Below, piece by piece: positions 51,858 to 59,878 of a DNA stretch of 64,000 nucleotides. The notes under the pieces are model-generated. The model was not told where the DNA came from, searched no databases, and was given only the letters and a program-made list of their open reading frames with translations. Made by a program: the position numbers and the translations under genes. Position 1 is the stretch's first letter. The number at the start of each line of letters is the position of its first letter. This DNA comes from Natronococcus sp. CG52. GTDB taxonomy: Archaea; Halobacteriota; Halobacteria; Halobacteriales; Natrialbaceae. The DNA lies in NCBI RefSeq assembly GCF_023913515.1, contig NZ_CP099391.1:1426001-1490000 (forward strand), given 5' to 3'.

Positions 51858-52951
51858 CGCTTCGCGGCGCCGATCCCGACACCGTCCGCGAGGCCGTCGA
51901 GTCCGGCGACCCGTTGCCCGGAACGTTCGGCTTCGCCGGCGAGGTCGACGGCCGCCTCGTCCGGGACGTGCTCGGACGGATCCCGCTGTTCGTCGAACGC
52001 GAGCCCGACGAGTCGCCGGACCGGCAATGGGCGTTCGAACCGGCCGCCCTCGAGGATCCGGTTCGCTTTCCTTCGGGGTCGGTCTCGCGGTCGGCCGGAG
52101 CCGACCCGGAGCGCGTCTGGTCGCTTCCCGAACCGACGCCCGAGAGCGATCCGGACGCCGCCCTCGACGCTCTCGACCGAGCGATTCGGACGGCCACGGA
52201 TCAGGTTCGGTCCGACGACTGCGCCGTCGCGTTCTCCGGCGGCGTCGACTCGGCGCTGGTGGCCGAAGTACTCGACGCACCGCTCTACGTCGTCGGTTTT
52301 CCGGATAGCCACGACGTCGAAGCCGCACGCACGGCCGCAGCGGCGATGGATCGCGAGCTCACGGTCGTCGAACTCGAGCCCGCGGACCTCGAGCGAGCGG
52401 TCCCGGAGGTCGCTCGAGCGATCGGGCGGACGAACGCGATGGACGTCCAGATCGCGCTTCCGCTGTATCTCGTCGGCGAGCGCGTCGCCGCCGACGGCTA
52501 CGAGACGCTGGCGGTCGGACAGGGCGCCGACGAACTGTTCGGCGGCTACGAGAAGGTCGTCCGACTCGATCACCGCGTCGAGGCCGAGACGGTTCGCGGT
52601 GCGGTCCGCGAGCAGATTCTCAGCCTGCCCGGACAGCTACCGCGAGACGTGCGTGCGATCGAGGCTGCGGGGCTCGAGCCCGTGACACCGCTGCTCCACG
52701 ACGCCGTGATCGACGCGGCGCTACAGTTACCGGACGAGCTACTGGCCGACGAGAAGACCCGGAAACGAGGCTTCAGACGCGTGGCGGCGCAGTACCTTCC
52801 CGAAGAAGTTTCGAGCCGGGACAAGAAGGCGGTCCAGTACGGCAGTCTCGTCGCCCGCGAACTCGACCGACTCGCTCGCCAGGCCGGCTACAAGCGCCGG
52901 ATGGACGACCACGTTACGAAGTACGTCGAGTCGCTGCTCGAGGCCGAGTGA
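51854..52951 (+). CDS. Asparagine synthase-related protein without a glutaminase nucleophile
   Basis: 365 residues. The synthetase half is clear: DDCAVAFSGGVDSALVAEVL (about 119-138) holds the PP-loop SGGVDS, and LAVGQGADELFGGYEKVVRL (about 218-237) and LADEKTRKRGFRRVAAQYLP are AsnB signatures. The N-terminal 110 residues keep only a scrap of the class II amidotransferase (GTFGFAGEVDGRLVRDVLGR, IPLFVE) and no N-terminal Cys, so glutamine cannot be its amide donor; ammonia or another nucleophile is likely. AMP-forming amide or lactam synthesis is possible. Coupled to the PHP gene. Confidence 0.88.
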   Translation: MTLRGADPDTVREAVESGDPLPGTFGFAGEVDGRLVRDVLGRIPLFVEREPDESPDRQWAFEPAALEDPVRFPSGSVSRSAGADPERVWSLPEPTPESDPDAALDALDRAIRTATDQVRSDDCAVAFSGGVDSALVAEVLDAPLYVVGFPDSHDVEAARTAAAAMDRELTVVELEPADLERAVPEVARAIGRTNAMDVQIALPLYLVGERVAADGYETLAVGQGADELFGGYEKVVRLDHRVEAETVRGAVREQILSLPGQLPRDVRAIEAAGLEPVTPLLHDAVIDAALQLPDELLADEKTRKRGFRRVAAQYLPEEVSSRDKKAVQYGSLVARELDRLARQAGYKRRMDDHVTKYVESLLEAE

Positions 52952-52984
52952 GCGTCGAGCGACGAACTGTTCTCGAGCGAGTGC

Positions 52985-53314
52985 CTACGACGGCAGCGGG
53001 CAGAGACTCGCGGTGAAGACCACCGTCTCGTCGGTCTCGTTTTCGGCGCCGTGATCGACGCCGCGCTCGTGCAACGCGACGCCGGGCGCCTCGATCTGTT
53101 CTCGTTCTCCGTCCTGGAGGACCGTCACTGTCCCCTCGAGGACGTGGAACACGTTCGTGCTGTCGCCGTGTTCGTGCGGCTCGAGCGTCGCGCCCGGTCC
53201 GAGCGCGAACGCCTTGACGAGTACGTCGTCGGTGACGACCAGTTCCGCGGTTTCGACCTCGCCGTCGGCCGGCTCGAGGTCTGCGAGCGCGTCGGCGTAT
53301 CTGTCGAGCGTCAT
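52985..53314 (-). CDS. Small cupin-domain protein
   Basis: 109 residues. GATLEPHEHGDSTNVFHVLE (about 55-74) is cupin motif 1 with two His and a later Glu/His position; GVALHERGVDHGAENETDET supplies motif 2 with His. A metal site is therefore probable. The TATA element cgtataaat (53338-53346, reading leftwards) is about 28 nt from the start codon. Substrate unknown. Different from the cupin at 10.1 kb. Confidence 0.85.
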   Translation of the reverse strand: MTLDRYADALADLEPADGEVETAELVVTDDVLVKAFALGPGATLEPHEHGDSTNVFHVLEGTVTVLQDGEREQIEAPGVALHERGVDHGAENETDETVVFTASLCPLPS

Positions 53315-53337
53315 CGGTTGCCGGTTCGGCTTACGGT

Positions 53338-53346
53338 CGTATAAAT
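53338..53346 (-). promoter_or_regulatory. TATA box of the small cupin gene
   Basis: On the minus strand atttatacg, centred about 28 nt upstream of the ATG ending at 53314. Confidence 0.6.
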
Positions 53347-53490
53347 CTCGGACACACGAGGGCGATTCTGTCGAGTTGCTCGGACTTCAGAACGGCAATT
53401 CGTTACGTAGGGATGCACAACGAACTTTTTCCGCCTCGGGTTCGCTCGCTGTGCTCGCTCACCCTCGGCGCAAAAACTTCGATGAAAAAG

Positions 53491-53536
53491 GCCGCTCGCT
53501 CGCTTCGCTCGTTCGCGGGTGCTGCGCTCGAGCGGC
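53491..53536. repeat. Interspersed GC-rich hairpin element, second copy type
   Basis: gccgctcg (53491-53498) pairs with cgagcggc (53529-53536) around a CTCGCTTCGCTCGTTCG loop. The surrounding 53410-53540 sequence (GCTCGCTGTGCTCGCTC, GATGAAAAAGGCCGCTCGC) is of the kind scattered between haloarchaeal genes. It resembles the element at 7389-7424 in composition, read in the opposite orientation. Confidence 0.5.
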
Positions 53537-53561
53537 TACCGCAGCGTTACCTACTCCGCCT

Positions 53562-56500
53562 TCACGTATCGGTGACTGGAAGCGTAAACGAGAACATCGA
53601 TCCCTCACCGGACTCAGACTCGACCCAGATGTCGCCGCCGTGGCGCTCGACGATCCGTTCGCAGAGCGCGAGTCCGATGCCGGTCCCGTCGTACTCGCCG
53701 TGTGTGTGAAGGCGTTGGAACACATCGAAGATGCGGTCCTGGTCGGCCGGATCGATACCGATGCCCTCGTCGCGAACCGACACGACCCACTCGGAGCCGT
53801 CGCGTTCGGCCGAGACGCGGATCTGCGGCGGTTCGTCGCCGCTGTAGGTGATCGCGTTCTCGAGCAAGTTCTGGAACACCTGGCGGAGCTGGCTGGCGTC
53901 GCCCTCGACGCGGGGGAGGTCGTCGGCGGTAATCTCGGCGTTGCTCTCTGCGATCTGAACCTGAAGATCTGACAACACGTCGTCGAAGACGGCATCGAGG
54001 TCGATGGGATCCAGTGGGTCGCCCTGAGATTCGACCCGCGAGTATGCGAGCAGTCCGTCGATCATTGCGCGCATCCGATCGGCACCGTCCACCGCAAACT
54101 CGAGGAACTCCTCGCCTTCCTCGTCGAGTGCGTTCTCGTAGCGGCGTTCGAGAAGCCTGAGGTAACTCGAGACCATCCGCAACGGCTCCTGAAGGTCGTG
54201 TGAAGCGGCGTAGGCGAATTGCTCGAGCCGTTCGTTCGACGCTTCGAGTCTATCGATCACCTCTTCCAACCGTTGCTCGCGCTGTTTGTGCTCGGTAACG
54301 TCCTGGGCCGCCCCGCGGAGCGAAACGACCTCATCGTCGACGGCCTCTGGAACGCCCTGCAGCCGAAGCCAGCGCACTTCGTCGCTGGCTGTACGGATTC
54401 GCACCTCCACGTCGAAGGAATCGCCGGAGTCGAGTGCGTTCTCGACAGCACCTTCGACGATCTGCCGGCCCTCCTCGTGGTACATGTCGAGGGCCTCATC
54501 CAGCGGCGGCTCCTCGTCGGCGTTCACCTCCAGGAGCTCGAAGATGTGGTCGGTCCAGAACACCTCCATCGTCTCCGGGTCGATCTCCCAGCCGCCGACG
54601 TCCGCGATGCGCTCGGTCTTCTCGAGCAGGTCGAGCGCCCGTTCGAGTTCGCGTTCGCGCTCGACCTGCTCGGTGATGTCGCGTGTCAGCGCTATCTGAG
54701 CGATCGTCCCATCGGGGCGACGCAGCGGCGCTGCATGCGTTTCCATGTGTCGGCGCGTCCCCTCCAGACCGACGACGTCGAATTCCAGGGTCCCGCGTTC
54801 ACCCCGACAGATTCGCTCGTTGAACTCGCGAAACGCCTCGCGGTGGTCGGGGGCGATCAGATCGTAGACGCATTCGCCGATCACGTCCGATTCCGAGTCG
54901 GCTTCCACCATGTCCAGGCCGGCGGGGTTCATCCGAAGCAGGGTACCGTCGGCGGCAACGGTTTTGATGCATTCGGGCGTGGTCTCGATTAGCGAACTCA
55001 GATGCGCCGTGCGCTCGCGCAGTTCCCGCTCGCGCTGGCGGCGCTCGAGTTCGTATTTCACCCACTGCCCCATCAGGTGGTGGAACGTCCGCTCGGCCTC
55101 CGAAAACTCCGTTTCCCGGGGCTGGTTCGAGAGGAAGAAGAACGTCCGGTCGTCGTCGTTGTCGAGTTCGAGGTACATGCCCAGGTACGTCCGGACGCCG
55201 AACCGTTTGTAACAGAGTTTGCTTTCGAAACCGCGGCTGACGGGATCGGTAACCCCTGCAGTCTCTCCGTCGTCCGAAACCAACCGGCAGTAGGTTTCGG
55301 AGAGCGGGTACTGTTCGCCCGGTACGAGGTGGTCGTGCTCGCCGTTGATCGTTTCTACCTCGAACAGGTCGGTCTCGGGATCGACCCTGGCGATCCCGCC
55401 GAAGTCGAGATCGAAGTGCTCACAGCCCAGTTCGATGACTGCCTCGAGCTTTTCGTCGAACGTCCGGTCGGGAGTGGACGTGATCTCGTACAATCTCCGT
55501 TGGGCCCGTTCCCGTTTCCTGCGCTCGCTAATGTCACGGACCACCGCGAGCACGACTGGACGGCCGTTGTGCACCATCCGAGACGCGGAGATCTCTGCCG
55601 GGATCTGGCCCCGGTCTTTGGTGTGACAAGAGAGTTCCTCTACCCAACCAGTGCCGTCCTCGAGTACCTCCTCGACGAATTCCTGGAACTCGTCGAGTTC
55701 GTTGGGGTGAACGTCGGAGGGACCGAGAGTCAGCAATTCGTCGTACGTGTAGCCGAGCATCTCGGTTGCGGCCGGATTCGCGTCGACGATCTCGTCCGCT
55801 TCGGGATCGACGACGAGAATAGCGTCGTGACTGCTCTCGAAGACCCGCTCCAGGAATTCTTGACGCTCCTTCAGCCCCGTCTTCACCTCGGTCCGCTCCT
55901 GCAGCGTCCCCATCATCCGATCGACCTTCGTCTCCATCTTCTCGGAACCGAAGAATTTCTCGGGTGGTGTGTAGTAGAAATTCTGCGAGACGGTGCCGTC
56001 GGAGACGATGTGTGGGTGGGTTTTGATAACGTCGTGGATAACCGCTGCCGGGAACCGCTCTCGGTTGTACTGGCACATGACGACGTAGTCGTCGTCCTGG
56101 TAGAGGGAATTGAGCACGGCCTCGTACTCGACCAGTTCGTCGGCGCTCGTCTCCCCGTCCAGTGCCCACGTCATCTCGGCGGCCGCTCTGAGTCCCGTAT
56201 GGTCGCCCTCGCCGATCGCCCGTTCGAGCGACTCCTCCCAGAACTCGAGCATTTTAGTCCGGTCGAACTCGCCGGTTCGGCGGTACGTGTCCGCTGGCGT
56301 GAGGACGGAGAGCGCACCCGATTCGAGGGCAGCGTCCACGTCGATGCCGTGGTCCCGCATCGCCGTTAGGACGTCTTCCCTGGAGTTGTCGTCGGCGACG
56401 TACAGACAGCGCTCGCCACGTTCGAGCCCCTGAGAGATGAACGGAATTGCAGCTGAAAACTGGTCGTCGCGGCTCTCGTAGACGAGTGCGAAATGATCGT

Positions 56501-56630
56501 TTGAGTGGTCGTGGTCGTCGAGGGGTTCGGCCGGACCGCGGAACGCGGGATTCGACTGGAGTGCCTCGTGCCCAGTCTCGAAGCTCACCGATTCGTCCGG
56601 TACTTTGTTCGAGGATGAGCGCTCACTCAT
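53562..56630 (-). CDS. MEDS-PAS-GAF-PAS-PAS sensor histidine kinase
   Basis: 1022 residues, soluble. An N-terminal MEDS domain (about 44-215: HFALVYESRDDQFSAAIPFI, MTWALDGETSADELVEYEAV) is followed by PAS (about 261-375), GAF (378-540), PAS (552-668) and PAS (675-790). HisKA has FAYAASHDLQEPLRMVSSYL with His811; HATPase_c has LLENAITYSG, VRDEGIGIDP and YDGTGIGLALCERI, so it should be active. MEDS domains were described in methanogen/methylotroph sensors and occur in haloarchaeal kinases. Residues 659-1022 are closely related, with no change in spacing in the PAS part, to residues 446-812 of the kinase at 29.6-32.1 kb. No receiver gene is adjacent. Confidence 0.92.
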   Translation of the reverse strand: MSERSSSNKVPDESVSFETGHEALQSNPAFRGPAEPLDDHDHSNDHFALVYESRDDQFSAAIPFISQGLERGERCLYVADDNSREDVLTAMRDHGIDVDAALESGALSVLTPADTYRRTGEFDRTKMLEFWEESLERAIGEGDHTGLRAAAEMTWALDGETSADELVEYEAVLNSLYQDDDYVVMCQYNRERFPAAVIHDVIKTHPHIVSDGTVSQNFYYTPPEKFFGSEKMETKVDRMMGTLQERTEVKTGLKERQEFLERVFESSHDAILVVDPEADEIVDANPAATEMLGYTYDELLTLGPSDVHPNELDEFQEFVEEVLEDGTGWVEELSCHTKDRGQIPAEISASRMVHNGRPVVLAVVRDISERRKRERAQRRLYEITSTPDRTFDEKLEAVIELGCEHFDLDFGGIARVDPETDLFEVETINGEHDHLVPGEQYPLSETYCRLVSDDGETAGVTDPVSRGFESKLCYKRFGVRTYLGMYLELDNDDDRTFFFLSNQPRETEFSEAERTFHHLMGQWVKYELERRQRERELRERTAHLSSLIETTPECIKTVAADGTLLRMNPAGLDMVEADSESDVIGECVYDLIAPDHREAFREFNERICRGERGTLEFDVVGLEGTRRHMETHAAPLRRPDGTIAQIALTRDITEQVERERELERALDLLEKTERIADVGGWEIDPETMEVFWTDHIFELLEVNADEEPPLDEALDMYHEEGRQIVEGAVENALDSGDSFDVEVRIRTASDEVRWLRLQGVPEAVDDEVVSLRGAAQDVTEHKQREQRLEEVIDRLEASNERLEQFAYAASHDLQEPLRMVSSYLRLLERRYENALDEEGEEFLEFAVDGADRMRAMIDGLLAYSRVESQGDPLDPIDLDAVFDDVLSDLQVQIAESNAEITADDLPRVEGDASQLRQVFQNLLENAITYSGDEPPQIRVSAERDGSEWVVSVRDEGIGIDPADQDRIFDVFQRLHTHGEYDGTGIGLALCERIVERHGGDIWVESESGEGSMFSFTLPVTDT

Positions 56631-56933
56631 ACATCACCCCCGCACCTGCTCGAAACTGGCACCATCTCACCTGAATCAATCCGCTCGAGAGGGTGATTGG
56701 AAGGAGGAGAGAAGAAGACCGCCTGCCGATCCGCATCCGCCGATCCGGTCGCCGACATCGGGATACCGTTCATACAGAGAGTTGATACAGCCAAGATAAA
56801 AAAGGCTATTGTAGTCTGTATTCCCACGGTTACGACCACTTAGTTGAGGGCGCGAGAACGTGGTAGATACCGTCCTCTACTGAAAGACGACAGTCGAGTC
56901 GTCGAAAAGCGCTCGAGCCGGCTCGAGAATTCC
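56631..56933. other. Intergenic region, nothing recognised
   Basis: 300 nt upstream of the large kinase and downstream of the Mrp gene. An AT-rich stretch (gataaaaaaggctattgtag, about 56795-56814) is probably part of the kinase upstream region. No gene supported. Confidence 0.4.
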
Positions 56934-58025
56934 TCAGTCCTCGACTTCGGTCGGGAGGGCGTCGTCCGGCTCGTCGGGGGCGTTCTTGGCGACCGTTCGG
57001 CGGTTGGCCTCGCCGATCCGATCGGCGACGTTGCCGACCAGCTCCTCGAGGATATCCTGGACCTCGCTGTCGTCGTCCTTGACGAGGGCGCCCTTGCTGC
57101 CGTCGGCGCCGAAGTCGGGGTGGATCGGAACCCTGCCGACCATCGGCACGTCGTACTTGTCGACGATGGTGTCGGCACCTTCGGTTCCGAACAGGCCGTG
57201 CTGGTCGCCACAGCTCGGACAGACGAACGAGCTCATGTTCTCGACGATGCCGAGGACCGGCGTGTCGTGTTTGTTGAACATCTGGACCCCCTTCCGGGTG
57301 TCGTCCAGCGCCATCTCCTGAGGCGTTGTCACGACGACTGCGCCCGTAACCGGCATCGACTGCAGCAGGTTCAGCGTCGCGTCACCGGTACCCGGCGGCA
57401 GGTCGACGATGAGGTAGTCGAGGCGTCCCCACTCGACGCCGTCGAGAAACTTCATCATGAACTTATTGACCATCGGGCCGCGGAGGATCGCCGGATCGTC
57501 CTCTTCTTCCATCATGAACCCCATGCTGATCACCCGGACGCCGTCGGAACGCGGCGGCACGATGTCTTCGTTCGGCGTGACGCCGGGATCGCTCTCGACC
57601 GGCAGAATTCGGGGGATGTTCGGCCCGTGAATGTCGGCGTCGAGGAGGCCGACCATCGCGCCGCGTTTCTCGAGACCGGCCGCGATGTTAGCCGCGACGG
57701 TCGTCTTCCCGACGCCGCCCTTCCCCGAGGAGACAGCGATGACGTTGCGCACCCGCGGCAGGACCTCGTCGTCGAAGCCGTGTTCCGCGCCGGCGTGAGC
57801 GCGCAGGTCGGCCTCGAGTCCCGCTTCGTCGCAGACCTCTCGGATCCGGTTGCCGAGTTCCATCTCGGAGGGTGCGTACGGCGCGTTGAACGCGAGCGAA
57901 ATCCGGGCGGTCTCGTCGTCGATCGTGACGTCGTTGACGAGTCCGAGCGAGACGATGTCCTCGCCGATGTCCGGATCTTCGATGCCCTCGAGTTTGATCT
58001 TGAGTTCGTGTTCTGTGATACTCAT
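56934..58025 (-). CDS. mrp: Mrp/NBP35-family Fe-S cluster carrier ATPase
   Basis: 363 residues. An N-terminal MIP18/DUF59 domain (about 1-80, IEDPDIGEDIVSLGLVNDVT) is fused to a ParA/MinD ATPase with the deviant Walker A SSGKGGVGKTTVAANIAAGL (99-118), LLDADIHGPNIPRIL and VDLPPGTGDATLNLLQ. The Fe-S ligands are in FVCPSCGDQHGLFG (CxxC). It assembles or carries [4Fe-4S] clusters to apoproteins. It lies next to an operon for a protein with four [4Fe-4S] clusters on the same strand, which may be coincidental: the gap is 168 nt. Confidence 0.94.
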   Translation of the reverse strand: MSITEHELKIKLEGIEDPDIGEDIVSLGLVNDVTIDDETARISLAFNAPYAPSEMELGNRIREVCDEAGLEADLRAHAGAEHGFDDEVLPRVRNVIAVSSGKGGVGKTTVAANIAAGLEKRGAMVGLLDADIHGPNIPRILPVESDPGVTPNEDIVPPRSDGVRVISMGFMMEEEDDPAILRGPMVNKFMMKFLDGVEWGRLDYLIVDLPPGTGDATLNLLQSMPVTGAVVVTTPQEMALDDTRKGVQMFNKHDTPVLGIVENMSSFVCPSCGDQHGLFGTEGADTIVDKYDVPMVGRVPIHPDFGADGSKGALVKDDDSEVQDILEELVGNVADRIGEANRRTVAKNAPDEPDDALPTEVED

Positions 58026-58193
58026 GGTGCGTCGAGATGCTCTACGCGAACGGAAGGGGTGGAGCGGGATACGTGTGATGGTTCGGTCCCTGAAAACCAG
58101 GGTAACGAGAACGAACGACGGTAAACAGCGACGAGAGCGATCAGTGACTGTCGCCGCCAGCGCAAAAAACGAGCGAAACGGTGATCGGCTGCG

Positions 58194-58502
58194 TTACGGG
58201 CCGGGAGCGCTGAGCGGCTCCGGCATCCCGCCGTAGAACACGATGCCGATGATCACGGTCAGGATGAACATCCCGATCCACATCTGGGCCGTGATGGCGA
58301 CGAGATAGGAGACGCCGAGCAGCCCGGTGCTCGTATCGCGCGGCTCACCGAGGAACCACGCGGCGACCATAACGTACACGGGAACGAGGATCACGGCGAA
58401 GATGAGCCAAGTCCCGATGTTGGGGAAGCCGGTCAGCCCTTCGGTGCCGTCGAACCCGTGGTAGAGCACGTGCGAGAGGGCGTTCGAAAGTGCCGGAATC
58501 AT
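58194..58502 (-). CDS. Small membrane subunit of the PsrBC-like operon
   Basis: 102 residues with two membrane helices (IGTWLIFAVILVPVYVMVAA and MWIGMFILTVIIGIVFYGGM) and a short central helix (LLGVSYLVAITAQ). It starts within the last 4 nt of the NrfD-like gene (58499-58502), so it is translationally coupled and is most likely a third subunit of the same membrane complex. No named family recognised. Confidence 0.7.
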   Translation of the reverse strand: MIPALSNALSHVLYHGFDGTEGLTGFPNIGTWLIFAVILVPVYVMVAAWFLGEPRDTSTGLLGVSYLVAITAQMWIGMFILTVIIGIVFYGGMPEPLSAPGP

Positions 58503-59878
58503 GCTTCAACCTCCGGCTTCTTCGTACTTTCGTCTACCGGTTCGTGTTCGTGTTCGTGTTCGTGACCGTGATCGCCACGGAGGTGTTCGACCGCGTGGAG
58601 TTCGACCACGGGCACGATCTTGGCGAGGACGAGGAAGAACAGCGTGACCATGCCGACCGTCCCGACCAGGGAGAGCCACTCGATCGCGCTCGGGAAGTAC
58701 TCCCCGGGGGTCGCCGCGTAGATCTCGAAGGTGGGGTGCATGAACCCCTCGACCACGAACAGGATCTTCTCCATGAGCGTCGCGAGGAGCACCGCCACGC
58801 CGGCGACCATCGCGCGAACCCTCGTGAACAGCGCCGGACGGATCGTCTGGGCGAAGATGAAGACGAGCGTGCCGAAAACCATGCTCATCGAAAGGAGGTA
58901 GACGGGATGGTGGAAGGTGGCTTCCTGTGCGACGCCCACGTCGATCGGCGCCTTGAACAGGCCGACGACGTTCTGCTGGAGCTGGAGCCAGAGGAACAGC
59001 AGGCAGAAGAAGCCGAGCCACAGCAAGAGACCGCGGAAGACGTCGTCGGTCATGATGTGCTCCCAGTCGTAGGCGCGCCGGAAGGCGGCCGCGACGAGAA
59101 TCACGCCGCTGATCGCCGACGTCAGTGCGATCGTGAGGAACTGCGGACCCTGCACGGCGCTGAACCAGGCCGGCATGCCCGGCAGCACGGCGAACAGCCA
59201 CGGAATGACGCCGCCGTGAAGCAGCAGCGGTGCCATGATGATGATCGCGAGTGCGAGCCACCAGACCATCCGCTCGACGATCTCGTCTTCCTGCTCGGTG
59301 TAGCCGAGCGTCATGACGTTATAGATCGGATTGAAGTGGTCCGGAAGCTGGTCGCGAAGTCGCGTAATGTCGTACCGGAGCGTCAGTGCGAGGTAGGTCG
59401 CCGTCAGCACGAAGTATGCCGTGATGACGGTCACGTCCCACACCAGCGGCGAGTTGTTGACCGTGATGTGGTAGTGGCCGAGGACGCTCGTGACCATCCG
59501 GTCGGGACGGCCCATGTGGACGAGAATGTAGAACCCAGCCGCGGAGAGGCCGGCGAGCGTCAGCATCTCTGCGAGGCGGGCGACCGGCATGTACCGATCC
59601 ATCCCGAGCAGTCTGACTGCCGCGGAGAGGATGATACCGCCGTGGGCGATCCCGACCCACCAGATGAACGCGCCGATGTACAGCCCCCAGGTGACGCCGC
59701 CACCGCTCCCCCAGTCGGAGAGTCCGGTGACGACCATTCCCTGCTGGAGCTGATACATCCAGGCGACGAGGAACGCTCCGAGTGCCAGGGCGGAGACGGC
59801 GAACAGCGCGAAGAACTTCTTCGACGTGTTCTGGATCGGGCGGAGGATGTCCGCTTCGGTCGGGGTCTTCGTGCTCAT
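58499..59878 (-). CDS. NrfD/PsrC-like quinone-interacting membrane subunit
   Basis: 459 residues with about ten membrane helices. FFALFAVSALALGAFLVAWM opens the chain; WGLYIGAFIWWVGIAHGGII, PVARLAEMLTLAGLSAAGFY and LHMGRPDRMVTSVLGHYHIT-like sequence (HMGRPDRM) are typical of the PsrC/NrfD/ActC family, which exchanges electrons or protons with quinone in the membrane. The C-terminus is His/Glu-rich (DHGHEHEHEHEPVDEST), possibly metal binding. It overlaps both neighbours by 4 nt (59875-59878 and 58499-58502). Confidence 0.88.
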   Translation of the reverse strand: MSTKTPTEADILRPIQNTSKKFFALFAVSALALGAFLVAWMYQLQQGMVVTGLSDWGSGGGVTWGLYIGAFIWWVGIAHGGIILSAAVRLLGMDRYMPVARLAEMLTLAGLSAAGFYILVHMGRPDRMVTSVLGHYHITVNNSPLVWDVTVITAYFVLTATYLALTLRYDITRLRDQLPDHFNPIYNVMTLGYTEQEDEIVERMVWWLALAIIIMAPLLLHGGVIPWLFAVLPGMPAWFSAVQGPQFLTIALTSAISGVILVAAAFRRAYDWEHIMTDDVFRGLLLWLGFFCLLFLWLQLQQNVVGLFKAPIDVGVAQEATFHHPVYLLSMSMVFGTLVFIFAQTIRPALFTRVRAMVAGVAVLLATLMEKILFVVEGFMHPTFEIYAATPGEYFPSAIEWLSLVGTVGMVTLFFLVLAKIVPVVELHAVEHLRGDHGHEHEHEHEPVDESTKKPEVEA

